A stretch of DNA of 40,087 bases from Thermoplasmata archaeon UBA184 (GTDB taxonomy: Archaea; Thermoplasmatota; Thermoplasmata; Lutacidiplasmatales; UBA184): contig DAEB01000008.1 in NCBI GenBank assembly GCA_002495185.1, positions 596-40,682 of the forward strand, given 5' to 3'. Positions 1 to 7,846 of this stretch are shown piece by piece (within the stretch, counting starts at the first letter, position 1; the number at the start of each line of letters is the position of its first letter). The notes under the pieces are model-generated. The model ran no database searches and was not told where the DNA came from. It saw only the letters and a program-made list of their open reading frames with translations. The translations under genes were made by a program, and so were the position numbers.

Positions 1-989
1 AGGTCGTCGTACCCCTGGCCCGTACCGACGAACAGGATCGGCTTCTTCGTAACGAACGTTGCGCTCAGGGCGGCGCCGCCCTTCGCGTCCGCGTCGAGCT
101 TCGTGAGGATCAACCCGTCGATCCCGATCGCTTGGTCGAAGAGCTTGGCCTGCTCGATCACGTCGTTCCCGCTCAGGGCGTCGCCGACAAAGACCGTGAG
201 CAAGGGCGCCACGACGCGACGGATCTTCTTCGCCTCCTCGATCAGGTTCTCGTTGGTGTGCTGCCGACCTGCGGTGTCGACGAGCACGACGTCCACCCCC
301 TTGGCTCGCGCGTGTTCGACCGCATCGTAGGCGACCGCCGCGGGGTCGCTCCCCTCCTGCTGGCGGACGACGCGCACTCCGATCCGCTCGCCATGGACGA
401 GCAACTGTTCGATCGCGCCCGCGCGGAACGTATCTCCCGCCGCGATGACGCTCGTGAGCCCCTGACGGCGGAACCAGCCGGCGAGCTTCGCGATCGTGGT
501 GGTCTTGCCGGTGCCATTCACACCCACGAAGAGAATCACGTACGGCTTCGGAACGCGCTCTCGCGCGGCTTTGGCGAGGTCGACCGGCGGAGGGGCGAGG
601 ATCACGCGGCACGAGCGCTCAAGGCACGCGCGAATCGCGGTCTCGGCGTCGACACCGAATCGCAGCTTTCGGCCGGCCAGCTCCTTCCGAAGGTCCTTGC
701 GGAGCCGCTCGATCACGGGGAGAGCGACGTCCGACTCGAGGAGAACGATCTCGAGGTCGTCAAGGACATCATCGATCGTCCCTTCCTTCAAGCGACGCCC
801 GAGGAACCCCTCGGAGAAGAGCTCGGGCTCGCCGGGGGAACGAGGCGCGGACCCGGGCGAGGATGGTGGCGGTGCCGCGGGCTGGGGCGTGGCCGGCGAG
901 GTGTTCACCCCTGCCGAAGCCGGAGCGGCGGCCGCGGATACAGCGGGCTCTTCGCGACGCCGAAGCCGGGCTTTAATCGCTGCCCACAT
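1..989 (-). CDS. ftsY: Signal recognition particle receptor FtsY (3' part cut off by window edge)
   Basis: FtsY is the membrane-associated GTPase that docks the SRP-ribosome complex during co-translational protein targeting. About 329 codons are visible from an ATG at 989. A basic start (MWAAIKARLRRREE) leads into an Ala/Pro/Ser linker, then the N helical bundle, then the G domain with P-loop GVNGTGKTTT, the DTAGRQHTN motif, and TKLDADAKGG near the window edge. The final G-domain end lies outside the window. There is no long acidic A domain, as is normal for archaea. The start overlaps the end of pfdA by 17 bp, so the two genes are probably translationally coupled in the conserved archaeal L18a-prefoldin-FtsY operon. 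Confidence 0.95.
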   Translation of the reverse strand, partial: MWAAIKARLRRREEPAVSAAAAPASAGVNTSPATPQPAAPPPSSPGSAPRSPGEPELFSEGFLGRRLKEGTIDDVLDDLEIVLLESDVALPVIERLRKDLRKELAGRKLRFGVDAETAIRACLERSCRVILAPPPVDLAKAARERVPKPYVILFVGVNGTGKTTTIAKLAGWFRRQGLTSVIAAGDTFRAGAIEQLLVHGERIGVRVVRQQEGSDPAAVAYDAVEHARAKGVDVVLVDTAGRQHTNENLIEEAKKIRRVVAPLLTVFVGDALSGNDVIEQAKLFDQAIGIDGLILTKLDADAKGGAALSATFVTKKPILFVGTGQGYDD

Positions 990-1431
990 CGGACGACGCG
1001 CCGCTCTCCCGGGCGATCGAATCGAGTCGTTGCGAGAGGGCCTGGATTCGCTCGTCGAGCGCCGTCATCTGTCCCTCGAGGTCATGAAGCGCCTGTTCGA
1101 TGCGGGTGGTCCGCTGCGCGACGAGCTCGACGACCTTGGGTCGCTCCATCTCGACGACGATTCCCGAGCCGACTCCGACCAGCACCGGCGCGTCTCGGTC
1201 GACCGACCCGCGCACGAACGTTTCGCCTCCCAGCGGGAGGAGGAGCTCCGCGGACGGAGGTGCCCGGTCGATTCCTTCGAGGCTCTCCCGGGCTCGGACG
1301 TGGTCCTGGCGAGAAGCGCTCAGGATCTGATGCTGTTGGAGGAGCGCGTTCAGCTGGTTTCGGTACGCGTCCAGCCGAAGCAGGTCCTCCTGGACCTCCT
1401 GCTCGGTAACGGGAGCCCTGCCGGCGCTCAT
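973..1431 (-). CDS. pfdA: Prefoldin alpha subunit
   Basis: Prefoldin alpha forms the central two subunits of the hexameric jellyfish-shaped chaperone that hands unfolded proteins to the thermosome. The 152-residue protein has an N-terminal coiled coil (QEDLLRLDAYRNQLNALLQQ), a central beta-hairpin stretch (SAELLLPLGGETFVRG, then VLVGVGSGIVVEM) and a C-terminal coiled coil. This is the usual alpha-class layout. An ATG at 1431 is chosen because it overlaps the upstream rpl18a stop as ATGA. A longer reading frame from 1515 would run through rpl18a. The partner beta subunit is at 12861. Confidence 0.93.
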   Translation of the reverse strand: MSAGRAPVTEQEVQEDLLRLDAYRNQLNALLQQHQILSASRQDHVRARESLEGIDRAPPSAELLLPLGGETFVRGSVDRDAPVLVGVGSGIVVEMERPKVVELVAQRTTRIEQALHDLEGQMTALDERIQALSQRLDSIARESGASSDVGSD

Positions 1432-1616
1432 GCGGAGGGCACCTCGGCGACCGACGCGATCCGGATCTGGGACCGCTTCACGTGATGGCAGCCGCCGATC
1501 TCCGAGAGCGCCCATTCTCGGGCAAGTTCGGCCGACTCCGCGTCGTGAACCTTGGTGAACGGCTGCCAGTAGTCCCGGCGGGCGTAGAACGAGCCCTCGA
1601 CCTTGAAGTGAGCCAT
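1428..1616 (-). CDS. rpl18a: Large ribosomal subunit protein eL20 (archaeal LX / L18a)
   Basis: This 62-residue protein matches the archaeal LX/L18a (eL20) family: MAHFKVEGSFYARRDYWQPF, followed by the family-typical motif of a stable helix and a C-terminal strand (HVKRSQIRIASVAEV). It is a small ribosomal protein of the 50S subunit. It heads a three-gene set with pfdA (4-bp overlap) and ftsY, a gene order well known across archaea. The ATG at 1616 fits the family start. An upstream in-frame codon at 1646 would place the start too close to the TATA-like box at 1655-1664. Confidence 0.93.
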   Translation of the reverse strand: MAHFKVEGSFYARRDYWQPFTKVHDAESAELAREWALSEIGGCHHVKRSQIRIASVAEVPSA

Positions 1617-1654
1617 CGTGACGACCCCGATACGCGGCGGCGCCACCGGGGGGG

Positions 1655-1664
1655 CCTTTTTAAA
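1655..1664 (-). promoter_or_regulatory. TATA-like box for the rpl18a-pfdA-ftsY operon
   Basis: Read on the minus strand this is TTTAAAAAGG, the most A/T-rich stretch between the two operons. Its centre lies about 44 bp upstream of the rpl18a ATG, which predicts a short 5' leader of about 15-18 nt rather than a leaderless mRNA. Confidence 0.6.
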
Positions 1665-1689
1665 CCTGACTCGCGGCCGGCCGGGTGGC

Positions 1690-3690
1690 TTAGCCGCTCC
1701 GGACGGAGGCGAGGAGGTTTCCCGCGGTCCGCCAGGAGAGCGCGAGGATCGAGACCATCGGGTTCACCCCGGGGGCGGTCGGGAAGAGGCTTCCATCGCC
1801 GACCCACACTCCCTCGACCCCGTGGACCTCGCCCGTGGGCCGGGCCGCGCTGGTCCGGGGGTCGGGTCCGGCCCGGGCGGAGCCCATCGGATGCGCCGAG
1901 AAGAGCGCGATCGAGCTTTCGCGCACTCCCGCCGACCGGGTCCTCGCCACGAACTCGTCCAGCTCGGCGGGACGGATCGGAGAGCTCCCATCCCCGACCT
2001 CGATCGGGGGAGTGTGGAGCGAAAGAAGGCGGCTCGCTCCGGCGGCCTGGAGGATCCGGGCGGTCTCCTCGATGCCGCGGAGAAGGTTCTCGCGGTCCCG
2101 GCGGGTGAGGCGATAGTCGATCACAGGCCGGCCGTCCGCGTCGGCACGCACCCGTCCCTCGCCCACGTCGCGGACGAGGACGATCGGCGTGGCCGTGTAC
2201 TCGATCCGCTCCATTCGCCGTCGGTAGTCCAAGGCACCGTCCCAGGGAAGGGCGATCGCCGTAAGTCCCGGATGCGCCGGGGCCACCTCGATCCACGGGC
2301 CGTGAGCCACGGGGTCGACCGATTGAAACCGGTAGACCCCGATCGTCTGGTGGGGGCCCTCCCAGGTTCGGACAGGGCTCGGGAACTCGCCCGCGACCGC
2401 GGTCGTGGGGTCGATTCGGAGCCCCGCCCCGACGCCCGGAGATCGGATACCACTTCGAAGCAAGAGGACGGGAGTCTGCAGAGCGCCCGACGCCACCACG
2501 ACGGCGCGCGCCCGAATCGTGAACGGACGATCACCGGCGGGCGCGTGATAGGTCGCCTGAACCCCGCGAGCCCGGCCACCTTCTATATCGATCGTGTCGG
2601 CCCGAGTCGAAGAGTAAAGAGCTGCCCCGCCGCGCATCGCGTCCGCGAGGTAGGTCTCTCGGATTGACTGACGCGCCGAGTACGGACAACCAAACGTGCA
2701 GAATCCGCAGCGCGAAGCGCAGCCGACCGCGTTGCGCGGGATGAGATCCCAATCCGCGCCCTGCCGGTACCCCAGCGCGATGCATCCCCGTCGAAGCGCG
2801 TCGTTCGACGGGTTGACGGTGCTCTCGTCGGTCGAGACGTGGAACCGTCGCTGGACCTCCGCGAGGGTCGCGTCGAAATCGGGTCCCACGACATCCGTCA
2901 TTCCGCCGAGCTCCGCCCATTCCCTCCGTGCCTCGGCTCGCGGAGGAAGGCAGGTCATCCAGTTGATTGCCGTGCTTCCCCCGACCGCTTCGCCCGCGAG
3001 AAACCCGATCGCGGTGTCGGAGGAGGTCACGACCCCGCGTCCGAGGAATAGGCGGTCGTGCGCCTCCTTCTCCTCTCGGGGATAGGAGGGCGGGGAGATC
3101 CAGGGTCCCGCCTCCAAGATGACGACACGGAGACCGGCCGCTGCGGCCCGCGCGGCGATGACGCCTCCCCCCGCGCCGCTGCCGACGACGCAGACGTCCG
3201 CGTTCACCTGAGCGTTCACCTCGGGTACCGTGGGGTGCAATCCTTCGAGTGGCTCCCGAGCCGTGGGAGAGGGGGAGGGCGGGGCGTAGTGGATTCGTTC
3301 CCAGAGGGGGTGGTGGCCGTCCCGCGTGGGCCGGGAGAAATAGAGCCCCGTGGCAAGCCGCTTCGCCGCCTGGAACCCGCGTCGCTTCGCCCCGAGACGG
3401 CTCGACGACCAGCTACGAAGGTACCGCTCCCGGGCCGCCGGGTCGAGCCCGGAGAAGCGGACGGCCCGTCCGCTGAGGAGAAAGTTCGCCACCGGGCTTT
3501 CGAGCGCCCGGAGGAGGGAGTCGAACTCCGCCCGCTGACGTGCGGGGAGAGTCGAAATCAGCTCGACCATCTCTCGGTCCACGCCGACGCTGCTCGCGCG
3601 GGGGTAGGCGGGGCCCGATGAGTCCGGAGGGAACTCGGGGCAGAAAGCATCCGCGAGCGCGGCGACCGCCGCGGGAACCGGCCGTGTCAC
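1690..3690 (-). CDS. GMC-family FAD oxidoreductase, long-chain alcohol oxidase type
   Basis: The 666-residue protein is a glucose-methanol-choline family flavoenzyme. An N-terminal helical region of about 150 residues resembles the extension of fatty alcohol oxidases or the gluconate 2-dehydrogenase subunit 3 fold. It is followed by the FAD-binding motif VVGSGAGGGVIAARAA with EAG downstream, a GGSTAINW motif, and a four-Cys stretch CASRCGFCTFGC typical of the alcohol oxidase branch. The C-terminal catalytic part has SAHPMGS and GDGSLFPTAPGVNPM, giving the active-site His and Asn. The substrate is probably a long-chain or aromatic alcohol, which is an inference. The start is a GTG 22 bp after the stop of the preceding small gene, so it is probably the last gene of the thiI-like operon. 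Confidence 0.87.
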   Translation of the reverse strand: MTRPVPAAVAALADAFCPEFPPDSSGPAYPRASSVGVDREMVELISTLPARQRAEFDSLLRALESPVANFLLSGRAVRFSGLDPAARERYLRSWSSSRLGAKRRGFQAAKRLATGLYFSRPTRDGHHPLWERIHYAPPSPSPTAREPLEGLHPTVPEVNAQVNADVCVVGSGAGGGVIAARAAAAGLRVVILEAGPWISPPSYPREEKEAHDRLFLGRGVVTSSDTAIGFLAGEAVGGSTAINWMTCLPPRAEARREWAELGGMTDVVGPDFDATLAEVQRRFHVSTDESTVNPSNDALRRGCIALGYRQGADWDLIPRNAVGCASRCGFCTFGCPYSARQSIRETYLADAMRGGAALYSSTRADTIDIEGGRARGVQATYHAPAGDRPFTIRARAVVVASGALQTPVLLLRSGIRSPGVGAGLRIDPTTAVAGEFPSPVRTWEGPHQTIGVYRFQSVDPVAHGPWIEVAPAHPGLTAIALPWDGALDYRRRMERIEYTATPIVLVRDVGEGRVRADADGRPVIDYRLTRRDRENLLRGIEETARILQAAGASRLLSLHTPPIEVGDGSSPIRPAELDEFVARTRSAGVRESSIALFSAHPMGSARAGPDPRTSAARPTGEVHGVEGVWVGDGSLFPTAPGVNPMVSILALSWRTAGNLLASVRSG

Positions 3691-3711
3691 GAACCCCGGA
3701 GGGCGGGCTCC

Positions 3712-3921
3712 CTATTTCGGTTCTCCATCCTCGGTCCGCCGGGAATTGAACCGCGAGCGCTCCCGCAGCCACTTGAGCTGACGCTCGAGGAGCGCTTGGT
3801 TGGAGGGAACCGAAGGTCGGGTCGCTTCTTTCGGTGGGGGAGGAGGCGCGGCGGCCGGGGGTTCCTTCGAAGCCGGGGCCACCGGCGGCCGCGCGTCGAC
3901 GTCGAACTTCCGCTGCGTCAT
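3712..3921 (-). CDS. Small Pro/Ala-rich protein of unknown function
   Basis: I do not recognise this 69-residue protein. It has a short N-terminal segment (MTQRKFDVDAR), a low-complexity Pro/Ala linker, and a basic helical C-terminus (NQALLERQLKWLRERSRFNSRR). It is treated as real because its ATG overlaps the stop of the upstream ThiI-like gene as ATGA and the GMC gene follows after 22 bp. The charged helix could bind RNA or a partner protein, which is a guess. A longer start at 3948 is possible but would lie inside the upstream gene. Confidence 0.6.
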   Translation of the reverse strand: MTQRKFDVDARPPVAPASKEPPAAAPPPPPKEATRPSVPSNQALLERQLKWLRERSRFNSRRTEDGEPK

Positions 3922-4817
3922 GCGACCAGAGCGGTCACGCTCTTCCACCGATCCTCAACCTCCTGGTCGCTCATCCCGACCGTCGGGGAGAACAGCACAC
4001 GGCTCCCCCACTGGCCGAGGAACTGAGAATGCTCTTCGACCGGGATGGGGAGGACGACCCCGTCCGCCCGCGCATCTTCCGCGAGGTCCGCGATGACAGG
4101 GACCCATCCCTCGACCGTGGGTGGTGCGGGCCGGGTCCGAATCGACGGGTCGAAGCGGACCAGAGTGGAGTAGGCGTACGGCTCGCCGGCCGGCAGAACG
4201 ACGAGTCCGACGCGACATCCTCGCTTCATCATGACGAACGCTCCCAGCGCCCCCCGGGGTCCGTCCACGAGCGCCACGAGATGGCCCGCGACTCCGAGGG
4301 GAAGCCCCCCGGGGCCATCGAACCGATCGAACGATAGGTAGGTTCGGGGGCCCCGGACCTCCACGAACAGCTCGACCTCGGGATGCTGAAGGTCGACCGT
4401 CAGGCTCCGGTCGGAGAACGCCGAGAGAACGGCGGCACCGAGGTCTCCGGCCAGCTGCTGGCTCGTGAAGGGGTGTTGACCCGTACGTCGGGCTCGGACC
4501 GCGAAGCTTCGACCGGGGAGGAGGCGGGGAGAGGCGAGCTCGAGGAGACGGGTCCGGATGGCGTCGGGCTCGCTCGGCACCTCCTCGACGCGGCTCACTG
4601 ACGTTACCCCGAAAACGCGACGGACGATCCGGGCTCCCTTCTCCGCGTCGTCCGTCTCTACGTAGAGGTGCCCGCGGTCGGAGCGGATCCGGCCCTCCAC
4701 GCCCTCGCGAACAAACAGGTCGAGGATGTTCCGGCGCAGGGCGTGCTCGAACTCACGGCGCACCGGCGCCGACTTGAGCGCGAGCTCGCCGTAGCGGACC
4801 AGGAGGAGCTCCGCCAT
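3918..4817 (-). CDS. ThiI-like THUMP-domain protein with degenerate PP-loop
   Basis: The N-terminus (MAELLLVRYGELALKSAPVR) is diagnostic for ThiI, the tRNA 4-thiouridine synthase and thiamine sulfur-transfer enzyme. Residues 1-60 form the ferredoxin-like domain and about 60-165 the THUMP RNA-binding domain. The adenylating PP-loop of ThiI normally reads SGGIDSPVA before a MMKRGC segment. Here the corresponding stretch is LVDGPRGALGAFVMMKRGC, so the ATP-binding signature is lost. No rhodanese domain or obvious catalytic Cys pair follows. It is therefore either a non-catalytic tRNA-binding relative or a diverged enzyme. The ATG at 4817 shares one TATA-like box with argS. Confidence 0.8.
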   Translation of the reverse strand: MAELLLVRYGELALKSAPVRREFEHALRRNILDLFVREGVEGRIRSDRGHLYVETDDAEKGARIVRRVFGVTSVSRVEEVPSEPDAIRTRLLELASPRLLPGRSFAVRARRTGQHPFTSQQLAGDLGAAVLSAFSDRSLTVDLQHPEVELFVEVRGPRTYLSFDRFDGPGGLPLGVAGHLVALVDGPRGALGAFVMMKRGCRVGLVVLPAGEPYAYSTLVRFDPSIRTRPAPPTVEGWVPVIADLAEDARADGVVLPIPVEEHSQFLGQWGSRVLFSPTVGMSDQEVEDRWKSVTALVA

Positions 4818-4840
4818 CGAGAACGTTAAGATGACGGGAC

Positions 4841-4850
4841 CGCTAAAGCG
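4841..4850. promoter_or_regulatory. Shared bidirectional TATA-like box between thiI-like gene and argS
   Basis: The sequence CGCTAAAGCG is an inverted repeat (CGCT-AA-AGCG). It lies midway between two divergent start codons (4817 on minus, 4871 on plus) that are only 54 bp apart. Its centre is about 26-28 bp from each start, the spacing expected between an archaeal TATA box and a leaderless transcription start. No other A/T-rich stretch of this kind exists in the gap. Confidence 0.6.
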
Positions 4851-4870
4851 CTTCTCGCTCGGATGGGTTC

Positions 4871-6667
4871 GTGGCACCGACAGATTCTCTCCCGTCATCC
4901 GCCACGGACCCGTGGGCGCCGTTCCTGGGCGCAATCGTAGACGGCTTGGTCGTCGCCGCGGAATCCCGGGGCGTCTCTCTTCCCCCCGACGCCGTTCTCG
5001 CGTCCCTGAATCTGGACGGCGGCCCCGAAGGCGAGGTCGCCTTTCCGTGCCACAGGGTCGGACAGTCGGCCGGCCGGAAGGCCGATGAGCTCGCCTCCGA
5101 GATCGCCCTCGCTGTCCCGCCCTCGGACCTGGTCCGTTCGGTCTCCTCGAAGGGCGCGTACGTCAACTTCCGGGTGGACCCGGCGCGGCTTACCCAAGCG
5201 ACCCTCGAGCTTGCGCTGACGCGCGGAAACCGGTTCGGGCACGCCGAGCCGAGCGGGCCCCCAGTGGTCGTGGAACATACGAGCGCGAATCCCACCGGAC
5301 CGTTCCACATCGGTCGGGTCCGCAACGGCATCATTGGGGACACCTTCGCGCGCGTGTTACGGGCCGCCGGGGTCCCGGTGACGACCCAGTACTACGTGGA
5401 CGACATGGGCCGCCAAGCGGCCATGATCACCTGGATCTGGACGAAACCTCGGGACGAGTGGCCCGAGGCGATCCGGAAGACCGTGGACGGCGCGGAAACT
5501 CCGGGGGAGAAGACGGACCTCCACCGCGGCCGCCCGTACCCCGCCGTGAGCACTTACCTCAAAGAGAACGAGGGGGCGCGGGAGGAGGTGGCCCGCCTCG
5601 TCCAGCGGATCGAGGCCGGCGACGCCCCCCCCGAGCATCGGACGCTGGCCCAAGCGATCCTGACCGGCATGCTCCAGTCGCTTGCCCGGCTGCGAATCTC
5701 ATTCGACGAGTTCGTCTGGGAGTCGGACCTCGTGCGCGACGGGTCGGTCGACCGAGTCCTCGAGCGGCTTCGGGCCTGTCCGACCGCCGTGCGGGAAGAA
5801 AACGGTGCCTGGGCGATCGACGCGAGCCGCTACGGGCTCCCGAAGGAGTCGACGCACCTCGTGTTCCAGCGGGCGGACGGGACCAGCCTCTACATCACGA
5901 GGGACGTCGCGTACCATCTCTCCAAGTTCGCTCGATTCGCTCGTTCGATCGACGTTCTCGGGCAGGACCACCAGTTGCACGCCCGGTGCCTGGACGCTCT
6001 TCTCGAGGAGCTCGGCGAGACTCAGCGGCCGATGTTCGTGATCTACCAGGACATCACCGTGCCCGAAGGCGGTCGAATGTCCACCCGGGGCGGCTCCGCT
6101 GTCTGGCTCGATGAACTCCTCAGCGAGGCCGTCGACCGCGCCCGAGCCGAGGTGCTCAAGCGCCGCGAGGACCTCGCGGAAGCGGACGTCGACAAGATCG
6201 CTGAGGCGGTCGCGACCGGCGCGATCCGGTTCCACGTTGTCCGGGCCGCTCCCGATAAGCCGGTGGTCTTTCGCTGGGCCGACGCCCTCTCGTTCGAGGG
6301 ACGAAGCGGCCCGTTCCTCCAGTACTCGTACGCTCGTGCCTCGAGCGTGCTACGAAAGGGGGGGGCCGAGATGCCGCCGTACCCTTTCGATGCGGGACGG
6401 CTGACCGACCCGGAGGAGGCCGCCCTCGTGCGGATCCTTGCTCGGTTCCCCCGGACGGTTGCCTATGTGGCCCGGACGGGGCACGTTCACTCCCTCGCGG
6501 GGTATGCCCACGAGCTCGCGGACCAGTTCAATCGCTTCTACCACGCCGTCCCGGTCCTGCGCTCGGGGGACGAGCGAGCGAGCCGAATCGCGCTCGTCGC
6601 AGCCGTCCGCCAGACCCTCGGCAACGCGCTCGACCTTCTCGGGGTCGTGCCGCTCGAAGCGATGTAA
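4871..6667 (+). CDS. argS: Arginyl-tRNA synthetase
   Basis: ArgS is the class I aminoacyl-tRNA synthetase that charges tRNA-Arg. The 598-residue protein has an N-terminal additional domain (about 1-120) for tRNA D-loop contact. The catalytic domain carries ANPTGPFHIGR (HIGH-type motif at 146-149) and a KMSKS equivalent, GGRMSTRGGS. The C-terminal DALR anticodon-binding domain ends with LGNALDLLGVVPLEAM. Its length is normal for the family. A GTG start at 4871 is favoured because it sits about 26 bp from the shared TATA-like box. Confidence 0.95.
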   Translation: MAPTDSLPSSATDPWAPFLGAIVDGLVVAAESRGVSLPPDAVLASLNLDGGPEGEVAFPCHRVGQSAGRKADELASEIALAVPPSDLVRSVSSKGAYVNFRVDPARLTQATLELALTRGNRFGHAEPSGPPVVVEHTSANPTGPFHIGRVRNGIIGDTFARVLRAAGVPVTTQYYVDDMGRQAAMITWIWTKPRDEWPEAIRKTVDGAETPGEKTDLHRGRPYPAVSTYLKENEGAREEVARLVQRIEAGDAPPEHRTLAQAILTGMLQSLARLRISFDEFVWESDLVRDGSVDRVLERLRACPTAVREENGAWAIDASRYGLPKESTHLVFQRADGTSLYITRDVAYHLSKFARFARSIDVLGQDHQLHARCLDALLEELGETQRPMFVIYQDITVPEGGRMSTRGGSAVWLDELLSEAVDRARAEVLKRREDLAEADVDKIAEAVATGAIRFHVVRAAPDKPVVFRWADALSFEGRSGPFLQYSYARASSVLRKGGAEMPPYPFDAGRLTDPEEAALVRILARFPRTVAYVARTGHVHSLAGYAHELADQFNRFYHAVPVLRSGDERASRIALVAAVRQTLGNALDLLGVVPLEAM

Positions 6668-6684
6668 CTTCGGCCCTCGAAATT

Positions 6685-6692
6685 CACTTAAG
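6685..6692 (+). promoter_or_regulatory. TATA-like box for mscL
   Basis: CACTTAAG lies about 36 bp before the mscL ATG in an otherwise GC-rich 57-bp gap after argS. It predicts a transcription start near 6715 and a leader of roughly 9 nt. Confidence 0.45.
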
Positions 6693-6724
6693 GAAGGAGC
6701 CACGTCGGGGGCTCAGGACGAGCT

Positions 6725-7162
6725 ATGGCGACGATACGAGAGGAGTTCGCGAAGTTCATCGCGCAGGGGAACCTGATTCAGCTCGCCACCGCGTTCGTGA
6801 TGGGCGCCGCCTTCTCGGCGCTCGTCACCGCGCTCGTGGCCGACATCATCACGCCGTTGATCGGGGTCGCCGGGAAGTTCAACTTCTCGGCGTGGAACAC
6901 GAGCGTCAACGGCAGCGTCTTTCAGCAGGGGCTCTTCCTCAACGCCCTGATCAGCTTCATCACGATCGCGCTCGTCGTCTTCTTCCTCATCGCTCTACCG
7001 TACCAGAGGTATCTCGACCGCAAGGCGGCCAGGGCGAAGGCGGCGGCGCCGACCACGCGCACGTGCCCTGAATGCCTCTCGACCATCCCGATCGGCGCGA
7101 AGCGCTGCTCGTTCTGCACGTCGGTCGTTCCGCCCGTCGCGGGGACGGCGCTACCGAGCTAG
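6725..7162 (+). CDS. mscL: Large-conductance mechanosensitive channel with C-terminal zinc ribbon
   Basis: MscL opens under membrane tension to release solutes on osmotic downshock. The 145-residue protein shows the family N-terminus (EFAKFIAQGNLIQLATAFVM), TM1 at about 17-45 with the family-typical DIITPLIG, a periplasmic-side loop, and TM2 at about 70-92. Unusually, the cytoplasmic tail carries four cysteines (C114, C117, C128, C131) spaced as a zinc ribbon, CPEC-x10-CSFC. Typical MscL tails are a plain helical bundle. Its stop overlaps the end of queC on the other strand by 12 bp. Confidence 0.93.
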   Translation: MATIREEFAKFIAQGNLIQLATAFVMGAAFSALVTALVADIITPLIGVAGKFNFSAWNTSVNGSVFQQGLFLNALISFITIALVVFFLIALPYQRYLDRKAARAKAAAPTTRTCPECLSTIPIGAKRCSFCTSVVPPVAGTALPS

Positions 7163-7846
7163 AAGCCCCGGGTCGACCCGGCCCGCCTCGTCAAACCCCT
7201 TCTTCCGTAGGCGACAAGCATCGCATCGACCACAGGGGGACCGGCCCCCGGCGTAGCAGCTCCAGGTGAGCTCCCAGGGGACTCCGAGGCGATCGCCGGC
7301 CCGAACAATGTCGGCTTTGGACATCCGAAGGAGTGGAGTCGCGATGCGGATCCGCTCCCCTCGCTCAACGCCCGCGCGGGTCGCGAGACGCGCCAGGCGA
7401 CCGAATGCCCGGAAGTACTCGGGGCGACAGTCGGGGTACCCCGAGTAATCGATCGCGTTCGCCCCGAGGTAGATCGTGCCGAGCCGATGGCTCTCGGCGT
7501 ACCCGAGCGCGATGGAGAGCAGGATCGTGTTCCGTGCCGGGACGTACGTCGAGGGGATCGACCTCCCCCCGCTCGTCCGGTGCGGCAGGGAACGACTCCG
7601 GTCCGTGAGCGAGGAAGCGAGCAGACCACCGAGGGGGAGGCGGACGACCGTATGGTGGGTCGCCTCGAAGCGATGGGCCAAAGCGCGCGCGGAGCGGACC
7701 TCGCGTTCGTGCCTCTGCCCGTAGACGACCGTTAGAGCGTGCACCGGGCGATGGTCACGGCTCGCCAGCGCGAGACACGTGGCTGAATCCATCCCTCCGG
7801 ACAGCAGGACTACGCTTCCCGTCCTCACCTTGCGCGCGGTCGTCAC
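7151..7846 (-). CDS. queC: 7-cyano-7-deazaguanine synthase
   Basis: QueC converts 7-carboxy-7-deazaguanine to preQ0 with ATP and ammonia; archaea insert preQ0 into tRNA position 15 to make archaeosine. The 231-residue protein has the PP-loop SGGMDS at 16-21, the substrate-site stretch IPSTYVPARNT, and the C-terminal zinc cysteines C197, C205, C208 and C211 (CYAGGRSPCGRCDAC). The GTG start at 7846 overlaps the DUF92 stop as GTGA, which indicates coupled translation. A much longer frame reading upstream to 8677 runs through DUF92 and is not real. Confidence 0.93.
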   Translation of the reverse strand: MTTARKVRTGSVVLLSGGMDSATCLALASRDHRPVHALTVVYGQRHEREVRSARALAHRFEATHHTVVRLPLGGLLASSLTDRSRSLPHRTSGGRSIPSTYVPARNTILLSIALGYAESHRLGTIYLGANAIDYSGYPDCRPEYFRAFGRLARLATRAGVERGERIRIATPLLRMSKADIVRAGDRLGVPWELTWSCYAGGRSPCGRCDACRLRKKGFDEAGRVDPGLLAR

